The notes under the pieces were generated by a model that was not told where the DNA came from, ran no database searches, and worked only from the letters and a program-made list of their open reading frames with translations. The position numbers and the translations under genes were made by a program. Positions 5,225-12,246 of a stretch of 14,517 bases of DNA are shown here, in pieces. The stretch's first letter is position 1. Every line of letters begins with the position of its first letter. Source of the stretch: Fimenecus sp045611635 (lineage in GTDB: Bacteria > Bacillota > Clostridia > Oscillospirales > Acutalibacteraceae); contig JAZKXL010000068.1 in assembly GCA_045611635.1 (NCBI GenBank), positions 1 to 14,517 on the forward strand, in the 5' to 3' direction.

Positions 5225-8200
5225 ATGAAATACATTATCAGTAGAACAAATTTTAGACAATTTGATGTTGCGGAAATAGGTAAGTTGCCACCACGTGCAT
5301 ACTTTATTCCTTATGCAACAAAGAAAGCACTTTTAGAGCAAACAGTACTCACTGAGCGCTATAACAGTACAATGGTACACGTGCTCAATGGTGAGTGGGA
5401 TTTTAAATATTATGAGAAAGATGTGCTTATTCCAAATGAGTTTTACACCGACCGTGTTCAGTTTGATAAGGTAATCGTGCCTTCTACTTGGCAAAGAACT
5501 GGTTACCGTGAGCCATGCTACCTTAACACTCGTTATGAATTTGACCCAAAACTTTATCCCGAAATGCCACAAGATGTTGCAATGGGTATTTATAGAAAAT
5601 TCATTGATATTAAAGACCTTGACAAAACTTATATTATTACCTTTATGGGTGTAATTTCATCACTTGATTTATATGTAAACGGTGAGTTTGTTGGTTACAG
5701 TGAGGGTGCTCACAATACTGCTGAATTCGATATTACAAAATATCTCGTAAAAGGCGAAAACGAAATTGTAGCATCTGTTTCAAAATGGTCAACTGCAACA
5801 TATTTAGAGTGTCAAGATATGTTCCGTGAAAACGGCATTTTCCGTGATGTTCTCCTTTATGAATATGAAAACACATATCTTTACGACTTTAAAGTTGAAA
5901 CAGCAAAGAACGGTGATAAATACGATTTAGTCGTTGATTTCAACATTAAAGGTGACCTTAATGGTGCGTCAATTTCCGTTGAGCTTTTTGATGGTAAAAA
6001 ATCTCTTGCAAAAGAAACAGCTGACGCTCGTGCAAAGTCAAAAATAACATTCTCAAATTTGAATGTAGTTGAATGGAATGCTGAAGAACCATATACTTAT
6101 GACCTTTTAATCACATTCGTTGACGCTAACGGCAAAAAGACATACGTGAAGAATGTTACGGGCTTTAAAACCATTGAAATTAAAGGAAACGTGTTTTATT
6201 TCAATGGTATGCCAATTAAATTTAAAGGCGTAAATCATCACGATACTAATATGCACAACGGCTATGTGCTTACAGGTGAAGAAATTAAAGAGGAACTTGA
6301 ACTTATGAAGAGGTTCAATGTTAACTCAATTCGTACGTCTCATTATCCGCCTGACCCAACACTTCTTACACTTGCTGATTTAATGGGCTTCTATATTATT
6401 GATGAAGCCGATATTGAAACTCACGGTGCAGGTGACATCAAAACACCTTATGATAATTGCATTATCAGTCACGACTTAAAGTGGGAAGGTAGATATGTTG
6501 ACCGTGTAAGTCGTATGGTTTGCCGTGACCGAAATCATCCAAGCATTACAATGTGGTCATTAGGTAATGAGGCATGGGGTTATAATTGTCAAGATGCTTG
6601 TTATGATTACATTAAAAATACCGGTTCAAAAATCCCTGTTCATTATGAAAGTGTTATTCACACAAAGCGTTTTGCCTATGACGTAATTTCAGAAATGTAT
6701 CCAACACACGAAAATGTTGCAAAATATGGTGCTAAGACCGCAAAAGACAAGCGTTACCATGAAAAACCATACTTTATGTGCGAATATGTACATGCTATGG
6801 GTGTTGGTCCTGGCGGAGTTGAAGAATATTGGGAAAGTATTTATGCTCATGACAACCTTATGGGCGGCTGTGTTTGGGAATGGGCGGACCATGCAGTTTA
6901 TCACGATGGTAGTGATAAATATAAATTCCAATATACTTATGGTGGTGACCACGGTGAAGAAAAACACGACAGTAACTTCTGCGTTGACGGTATGCTTTAC
7001 CCTGACAAAACACCACATACAGGAGCTTTCGTAATTAAGGCGGTTTACCGCCCAGTAAGAAGCAAGCATATCAGCGGAAAAGTGTTTGAGTTTACAAATA
7101 CAAACCGTTTTAAGAATGCAAAATACTTAAATGTTGTATGGACTCAGTTTGTTAATGGCGTAGAGGTTGAAAGTGGTACTCTTTCACTTGATATTGACCC
7201 AATGCAAACAAAAACTTATGAAATTGACTACAAAAACTTTGAGTCAGTAGAAGACTGTCATATTAATATTGCATATTATGATGGTGATAACCGACTTGCT
7301 CTTGAACAAGCAACGCTTAACGATAAAGCAAGATTTTTGCCATATTTGGCTGGCGCAGGTAGTGTATATACAAGCGTTAAAGATGATATGCTTACCATTG
7401 AATTCCAAGGCGGCAAGGTTGTATTTAACAACAAAACTGGCGAGATGATTAATTACATTAAAAATGGTTATGAATATCTTAATATCAATCCTGCTGATAA
7501 CAAAAAAGGTTTTGTACCAAATCTTGTAAGAGCATCGCTTGATAATGATGCTTATTGTATTAAAGAACCTTGGGCAAAAATTAACCTTCACAACGCTGAT
7601 GTAGTATGTAAATCATTTGACTATGCTGATAAATCTGTATATGCAAAAATTGGCGTATCTTATGTAGTTAAAAACGGATTTAAAACTCATTTCCGTGTAA
7701 ATGTAATTTACACAGTTTATGCTGATGGTCTTGTAAATGTTGAATGTCAGTTAAGCAAAGGTATGTTTGGCTGTGATGAACTTCAACGCTTTGGTGTGTC
7801 AATTGAACTTCCATCATCATTTAAAAATATCGAATTTTATGGTAGGGGTTCCGATGAAAAAATAGAAAACATTTGTGACCTTAAAGACCATGCTTATATC
7901 GGTATTTGGAAAACAACTGTTGAAGATATGCACGAACCATACGTTATGCCACAAGATAACGGAAACTGCGGTGGTGTAAAATATCTTAAACTTTCAGATG
8001 AGTGTGGTAATACATTTGCAGTTTACGGTGAGCCAAAATTCAGTTTTTCCGCTCACAACTATACACAAAAAGCATTAGATAAAGCAAAGCATCAAGAAGA
8101 ATTAGAGTATGCCGATACAACTTATCTTTGTATTGACGGATTTATGCGCGGTACAGGTACAAATACTTGCGGACCTGACACTCTTCCTAAATATGTAGTT

Positions 8201-8248
8201 AAATCAGATAAACCAATAGCATTCCGCTTTGCATTTAAGGGAGAATAA
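5225..8248 (+). CDS. lacZ: GH2 beta-galactosidase, LacZ type
   Basis: A 1007-residue enzyme, close to the 1023 of E. coli LacZ, that hydrolyses terminal beta-D-galactose from lactose or other galactosides. Domain order fits LacZ: sugar-binding jelly roll (about 50-215), immunoglobulin-like domain (about 220-315), TIM barrel (about 320-610), a linker beta domain, and the C-terminal Bgal_small_N domain (about 715-1005). Key motifs are KGVNHHDTNMHNG (334-346), SIRTSHYPPDP (368-378), the acid/base Glu449 in SLGNEAWG, and the nucleophile Glu520 in MCEYVHAMG. WEWADHAV (551-558) is also conserved. No signal peptide is present, so it acts in the cytoplasm on imported sugar. ATG 5225 has GGAGG 7 nt before it. 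It is the first gene of a three-gene operon ending in a fucosidase, which suggests fucosylated galactosides as the physiological substrate. Other GH2 specificities are less likely given the LacZ architecture. Confidence 0.94.
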   Translation: MKYIISRTNFRQFDVAEIGKLPPRAYFIPYATKKALLEQTVLTERYNSTMVHVLNGEWDFKYYEKDVLIPNEFYTDRVQFDKVIVPSTWQRTGYREPCYLNTRYEFDPKLYPEMPQDVAMGIYRKFIDIKDLDKTYIITFMGVISSLDLYVNGEFVGYSEGAHNTAEFDITKYLVKGENEIVASVSKWSTATYLECQDMFRENGIFRDVLLYEYENTYLYDFKVETAKNGDKYDLVVDFNIKGDLNGASISVELFDGKKSLAKETADARAKSKITFSNLNVVEWNAEEPYTYDLLITFVDANGKKTYVKNVTGFKTIEIKGNVFYFNGMPIKFKGVNHHDTNMHNGYVLTGEEIKEELELMKRFNVNSIRTSHYPPDPTLLTLADLMGFYIIDEADIETHGAGDIKTPYDNCIISHDLKWEGRYVDRVSRMVCRDRNHPSITMWSLGNEAWGYNCQDACYDYIKNTGSKIPVHYESVIHTKRFAYDVISEMYPTHENVAKYGAKTAKDKRYHEKPYFMCEYVHAMGVGPGGVEEYWESIYAHDNLMGGCVWEWADHAVYHDGSDKYKFQYTYGGDHGEEKHDSNFCVDGMLYPDKTPHTGAFVIKAVYRPVRSKHISGKVFEFTNTNRFKNAKYLNVVWTQFVNGVEVESGTLSLDIDPMQTKTYEIDYKNFESVEDCHINIAYYDGDNRLALEQATLNDKARFLPYLAGAGSVYTSVKDDMLTIEFQGGKVVFNNKTGEMINYIKNGYEYLNINPADNKKGFVPNLVRASLDNDAYCIKEPWAKINLHNADVVCKSFDYADKSVYAKIGVSYVVKNGFKTHFRVNVIYTVYADGLVNVECQLSKGMFGCDELQRFGVSIELPSSFKNIEFYGRGSDEKIENICDLKDHAYIGIWKTTVEDMHEPYVMPQDNGNCGGVKYLKLSDECGNTFAVYGEPKFSFSAHNYTQKALDKAKHQEELEYADTTYLCIDGFMRGTGTNTCGPDTLPKYVVKSDKPIAFRFAFKGE

Positions 8249-8250
8249 AT

Positions 8251-8688
8251 ATGTTAGAATATAAATGGTTTGACGGCGGAGTCCTTGATGACTCCTTCCG
8301 CAACTTGAGAATTGAAATTTTTGTAAAAGAGCAAGGTGTGCCAGAAGAGAATGAGTTTGACTCATTCGATTTAGAGGTACCACATCTCGTAATTTTTTTA
8401 GATGACGAAGCAGTTGCTACGGGTAGATTTATACCATATGGTGAAAATACCGTTAAAATCGGTAGAATTGCAGTTAAAAAAGATAAACGCGGATTAGGTC
8501 TTGGCGAAAAAATTGTTCTTGAACTTTTACGAAAAGCAAAAGAATACGGTGCAAAAACTGTAAGAGTTGGTGCACAAACTCACGCTGTTGGATTTTATGA
8601 GAAATGTGGATTTTCACTTCTAGGCACTCCTGAATATATGGAAGAAAACATTCCACATTATGATATGATTTTACATTTTGGAGAATAA
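8251..8688 (+). CDS. GNAT-family N-acetyltransferase (YjcF/ElaA-like)
   Basis: A 145-residue cytoplasmic acyltransferase expected to move an acetyl group from acetyl-CoA to an amine. The acetyl-CoA-binding motif A is IGRIAVKKDKRGLGLGEKI, with the pyrophosphate loop RGLGLG. The N-terminal part (RIEIFVKEQGVPEENEFDSFD) and the end (GAQTHAVGFYEKCGFSLLGTPEYMEENIPHYDM) match the conserved ends of the YjcF/ElaA group (COG2153), whose substrates are largely unknown. It starts 2 nt after the beta-galactosidase stop and ends 2 nt before the fucosidase ATG, with GGGAGAA as its ribosome binding site, so it is co-translated with two glycosidases. It is not related to the hexapeptide-repeat LacA of lac operons. 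A role on an amino sugar, or in detoxifying a sugar analogue, is possible but not shown. Confidence 0.88.
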   Translation: MLEYKWFDGGVLDDSFRNLRIEIFVKEQGVPEENEFDSFDLEVPHLVIFLDDEAVATGRFIPYGENTVKIGRIAVKKDKRGLGLGEKIVLELLRKAKEYGAKTVRVGAQTHAVGFYEKCGFSLLGTPEYMEENIPHYDMILHFGE

Positions 8689-8690
8689 TT

Positions 8691-11051
8691 ATGCAAATCA
8701 ATGAACTTTATTATAATGCCCCACCATCAAAATTAAAGCTTAAGAGAGCGTATTTTAGAGGGTTTGAAAACCTTTGGGAGCAAACTTCATTACCACTTGG
8801 TAATGGTAGTATTGGTATGGGCATAATGGGTGAAGTTAAGAAAGATAAAATCGTTCTTAACCATAAAACTCTTTGGATAGGTGGCCCATCACCAAAACGC
8901 CCTGATTACTGTGGCGGAAATATCACAACTCCTGATAAAGAGGGCAAACTACCTCGCGATTATCATAAAGAAATTTATGAGGCGTTTTGTAATGGTGACG
9001 ACAAAATAGCTCATAATCTTTGCGAAAAACTTGTAGGTATTAGTGATGGCTATGGTGCTTATCAATGCTGGGGCGAGTTAGAGTTTGACTTCTTAAAACT
9101 TCGTAACGAGAAAAACTATAATCGTGAGCTTAATATGGAAAAAGCAACTTGTACAGTTTCTTATGATGCAAGTATTGGTTTCGGCAAAAAAGTCCACGAT
9201 GAGCGTGTTGCATTTGTATCATACCCTGATAAATGCGGTGTGGTTAAAATTACAAGAAAAGGTGCTCCACTTAATACTGTTATTTCACTTTCATCTGCTC
9301 ATGGTAAAGCAAAATATAAAGATAATCAAATTATTCATAAAGGTAAACTTTTAGATAATGATTTGCAGTTTTGCCTTGTTGCTAATGTGATAACAGATGG
9401 TATCGCAACCGAAGGTTCCGATGGTGTTAAAATAGAAAATGCAACCGAGATTACTGTGATTTTCTCAGCGGATACCGATTATATGGATTGCTACCCTAAT
9501 TATAGAACAGGTGAGAGTAAAGAAACACTTTTCAATAGAGTTAATGAAACAGTAGCTAAAGCAACTGAAAAAGGATTTAGCGAGCTTTATAATGCTCATA
9601 TTGATGATTTTTCACTACTTTTCAATAGAGTATCTATTGACCTTAATGGTAACGTAACAGGGCCTGCTGATAAACTCATTCATAAATACGAGAGTTTTGA
9701 CAAACGAAGTGCAGAGCAACTTCTTTATCAATATGGTCGTTACATGGCGATTTCGTCAACCCGTGAAACTGATATTTTACCATCAAACCTTCAGGGTATA
9801 TGGAATGTGTCAAATAGTCCTAAATGGAGTAGTGACTTCCATACAAATGTCAACCTTCAAATGAACTATTGGCCAATTTTTAATGGCAACCTTGCCGAAT
9901 GCTCAAAACCATTAATTCGCTACATTAAATCAATGGTTGTACCAGGTCGTATTACTGCTGAATACTATACAGGCATAAAGAGTGAAGAAGGCGAGCAAAA
10001 CGGTTTCTTATTCCATACTCAATGTACACCATTTGGTTGGACTTGCCCAGGTTGGCAGTTTGACTGGGGTTGGTCGCCGGCAGCCATGCCTTGGATTTTA
10101 CATAACTGCTATGAGCATTATGAATATACTCTCGATAAAGATACATTAAGAGAAGATATTTACCCAATGCTTAAAGAATGTGCTGAGTATTTCTCAAAAC
10201 TTCTTGTTGAGCATAACGGTCGCCTTGTAACTTATCCTTGTTATTCTCCTGAGCATGGACCACGCACAATGGGTAATACATATGAGCAAGCACTTCTTTG
10301 GCAACTTTATGATGACGCTTCAAAAAGTGCAATTGCATTAGGTGTTGATGATGAATTAATCACAAAATGGCAAGACATTCAAAGTAAACTTAAAGTTTAT
10401 GAAATAGGTGAAGGTGGCCAAGTTAAAGAGTGGTATCACGAAACTAGCCTTGGTGAAATCGGTGAAGCACATCACCGCCATATGTCACATCTTTTAGGTT
10501 TCTTCCCTTGTAATGTAATGAATAAGTTCCAAAATCCTGAACTTGTTGATGCCGCAATTGTTTCAATGAATTATCGTACAGACAAAAGCACAGGTTGGTC
10601 AATGGGACAAAAAATTAACACTTGGGCAAGAGTAGGCGACGGTGATAGAGTTCTCAAAATCATTGGTGACTTGTTTAAAAATGGTATTTATCCAAACTTC
10701 TTTGACTATCATCCACCATTCCAAATTGACGGCAACTTTGGTTTTACATCAGGTGTAAATGAAATGCTTATGCAAAGTAATTGTGGATTTATCGAGTTGC
10801 TTCCTGCACTTCCAACTGAATGGAAAAAAGGTAGCATTAAAGGTCTTGTTGCTCGTGGTAATTTTACAGTCAACATTGAATGGGAGAATGGCAAGCTCAC
10901 AAAAGCTGAAATTACTTCAAATATGGGTGAAATTTGCAAACTTTATTATAATAACTTAGAATATATAGTTGAAAATGTTTGTGAAAGTGAAAATGGATTT
11001 ACTGAATTTGAAACTGAAAAAGGTAAAACATACACAATTGTAATTAAATAA
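8691..11051 (+). CDS. GH95 alpha-L-fucosidase, cytoplasmic
   Basis: A 786-residue inverting glycoside hydrolase that removes alpha-1,2-linked L-fucose; some family members act on alpha-L-galactose. Family motifs occur in order: LPLGNGSIGMGIMGEV (34-49), LNHKTLWIGGPSP (56-68), DILPSNLQGIWNVSNSPKWSSDF (361-383), TNVNLQMNYW (385-394), YSPEHGPRTMG (518-528), HRHMSHLLGFFP (595-606), STGWSMGQKINTWARVGDG (633-651) and HPPFQIDGNFG (674-684). By alignment in mind with the characterised Bifidobacterium bifidum AfcA, the base is Asp680 activated by Asn386 and Asn388, and the acid is probably Glu521. All four are present. There is no signal peptide or anchor, unlike AfcA, so substrates must be taken up first. 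It is the last gene of the operon, with GGAGAA at the ATG and a strong terminator after it. Confidence 0.93.
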   Translation: MQINELYYNAPPSKLKLKRAYFRGFENLWEQTSLPLGNGSIGMGIMGEVKKDKIVLNHKTLWIGGPSPKRPDYCGGNITTPDKEGKLPRDYHKEIYEAFCNGDDKIAHNLCEKLVGISDGYGAYQCWGELEFDFLKLRNEKNYNRELNMEKATCTVSYDASIGFGKKVHDERVAFVSYPDKCGVVKITRKGAPLNTVISLSSAHGKAKYKDNQIIHKGKLLDNDLQFCLVANVITDGIATEGSDGVKIENATEITVIFSADTDYMDCYPNYRTGESKETLFNRVNETVAKATEKGFSELYNAHIDDFSLLFNRVSIDLNGNVTGPADKLIHKYESFDKRSAEQLLYQYGRYMAISSTRETDILPSNLQGIWNVSNSPKWSSDFHTNVNLQMNYWPIFNGNLAECSKPLIRYIKSMVVPGRITAEYYTGIKSEEGEQNGFLFHTQCTPFGWTCPGWQFDWGWSPAAMPWILHNCYEHYEYTLDKDTLREDIYPMLKECAEYFSKLLVEHNGRLVTYPCYSPEHGPRTMGNTYEQALLWQLYDDASKSAIALGVDDELITKWQDIQSKLKVYEIGEGGQVKEWYHETSLGEIGEAHHRHMSHLLGFFPCNVMNKFQNPELVDAAIVSMNYRTDKSTGWSMGQKINTWARVGDGDRVLKIIGDLFKNGIYPNFFDYHPPFQIDGNFGFTSGVNEMLMQSNCGFIELLPALPTEWKKGSIKGLVARGNFTVNIEWENGKLTKAEITSNMGEICKLYYNNLEYIVENVCESENGFTEFETEKGKTYTIVIK

Positions 11052-11090
11052 AAATTACTGCGAGGGGTTTGCTCTCGCAGTAATTTTTTT
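11051..11090 (+). terminator. Intrinsic terminator of the glycosidase operon
   Basis: A perfect 14-bp stem (AAAATTACTGCGAG at 11051-11064 with 11074-11084 and following T's) is followed by a run of seven T's. It begins at the fucosidase stop codon. Confidence 0.93.
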
Positions 11091-11163
11091 GTCAAAATTC
11101 TTGATTTTAAAATTATAAAAAATTTTTTCAAAAAGTTAAAACCTTTTTTGATTTTCAATTGTC

Positions 11164-11186
11164 TATATAACGAAGGGCAAACTTCG
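11164..11186 (+). promoter_or_regulatory. Weak promoter and small hairpin before the acyltransferase gene
   Basis: A TATATAA at 11164-11170 is the best -10 candidate. No good -35 lies at the right distance, although the 70 bases upstream are extremely A/T-rich and could act as an UP element. Directly after it, CGAAG (11171-11175) and CTTCG (11182-11186) form a small inverted repeat that would lie at the start of the transcript. AAGGAG at 11207-11212 is a good ribosome binding site. Nothing else is visible in 11091-11221. Confidence 0.35.
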
Positions 11187-11221
11187 AAATGTAATTTTAA
11201 ACAATCAAGGAGAAATCAACC

Positions 11222-12187
11222 ATGAAAACAACAAACACAATTAATTTTGGAATTCAAAGAAAAATCGTAGCAAATATGACAACTGAGAGCTGGGAAACAA
11301 TTCCACATGTAACATATAACTACGAACCAGATGTAACTGAATTTATGAAAGAGTACAAAAAAATCAATTTTGACCGTCGCGGTAAAGATAAAATTACAGT
11401 TAATACTCTTATGCTTAAAGTTATTGCGGAAGGTCTTAAAGCGGCACCAATTATGAATTCGCATATTGAATACAACCGCAAACTGGTCCGTGGTGAAATT
11501 AAAACTTTTGAAGATATCAATATTTCAATGCCAATGATTATGCCTAATGGCGAAATGATGACAATTAATCTTCATAACTTTGAGAACAAGAATCTTGATG
11601 AAATGACTGACTATATTAATGATGTTCAAAGAAGATTTGAGAAGACAAACTTAACAGAGGCAATGTTTGAAGTTTCTCTTGATAATACCTTAACTGCTCT
11701 TAAGAAAGGAAAAATTAAACAAGCAATTTATCGTCTTATCGGAGCAAAAACAGGTAAGCACAAAGTTAAAACTTTAAGCGGAAAAGCAAAGAAAGAATAT
11801 GAAAGTATTCCAAAAACAGACCGAATTACAAAAAGCGATATTGAGCAGGGTACAGTAACAATTTCAAATATTGGTTCGCTTTATCGTGGTCAGCGTGGTA
11901 ATGTGGGACTTCTTGAGATTATTCCACCACAAGTGTCTGCATTTGGTGTGGGAGCTGTTCAAGAAAGACCTGTAGTAGTAACTGATGAAAACGGAAATAA
12001 AAACATTGAAGTCCATCAAGTACTCCCAATTTGTATTGCTTTTGACCATCGTGCACTTGATTTTGGTGAGGCAGTACCATTTATTAAGCGCCTTGATGAT
12101 ATTTTCTACAATCCTGAACAAATTCACTCTTGGAAAGGTGAAGAGAAGAATAGTAAATATCACGATTTTACAATCACAGCAGTTTAA
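11222..12187 (+). CDS. Stand-alone 2-oxoacid dehydrogenase E2-type acyltransferase, no lipoyl domain
   Basis: A 321-residue protein with only the catalytic, CoA-dependent acyltransferase domain of the E2 component (2-oxoacid_dh, chloramphenicol acetyltransferase-like fold). Support: the N-terminal part (TESWETIPHVTYNYEPDVTEFM, KITVNTLMLKVIAEGLK, MNSHIEYN), the stretch GTVTISNIGSLYRGQRGNVGLLEIIPPQVSAFGVGAVQERPVV, and the active-site motif AFDHRALDFGEAVPFIKRL with His276 and Asp280. Normal E2 proteins are over 400 residues and begin with one or more lipoyl domains plus a peripheral-subunit-binding domain. Both are absent here, and the ATG at 11222 has its own AAGGAG site, so nothing has been clipped from the start. 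The insert at about 150-200 is Lys-rich (KKGKIKQ, GKHKVKTLSGKAKKE). No E1, E3 or lipoate gene is nearby. The acyl donor and acceptor are unknown; a chloramphenicol-acetyltransferase-like activity is possible but less likely. Confidence 0.85.
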   Translation: MKTTNTINFGIQRKIVANMTTESWETIPHVTYNYEPDVTEFMKEYKKINFDRRGKDKITVNTLMLKVIAEGLKAAPIMNSHIEYNRKLVRGEIKTFEDINISMPMIMPNGEMMTINLHNFENKNLDEMTDYINDVQRRFEKTNLTEAMFEVSLDNTLTALKKGKIKQAIYRLIGAKTGKHKVKTLSGKAKKEYESIPKTDRITKSDIEQGTVTISNIGSLYRGQRGNVGLLEIIPPQVSAFGVGAVQERPVVVTDENGNKNIEVHQVLPICIAFDHRALDFGEAVPFIKRLDDIFYNPEQIHSWKGEEKNSKYHDFTITAV

Positions 12188-12199
12188 TAAAGCTATAAC

Positions 12200-12233
12200 A
12201 AAAAGCCGATTCGGAAATCCCGAATCGGCTTTA
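12200..12233. terminator. Bidirectional terminator between convergent genes
   Basis: A perfect 13-bp stem (12202-12214 with 12220-12232, core AAAGCCGATTCGG / CCGAATCGGCTTT) has a 5-nt loop. T-rich runs follow on both strands: TTTAATTGTTT on plus and TTTTT on minus. It serves the acyltransferase gene and the oppositely oriented symporter gene. Confidence 0.92.
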
Positions 12234-12246
12234 ATTGTTTATTCAA

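Noticed and set aside
6689..7069. Long antisense frame within the beta-galactosidase gene
   Set aside because: It is a shadow of the conserved GH2 catalytic region; the product resembles no family.
8251..8688. Calling the small acetyltransferase LacA
   Set aside because: LacA has left-handed hexapeptide repeats, whereas this protein has a GNAT acetyl-CoA motif and a YjcF/ElaA-like C-terminus.
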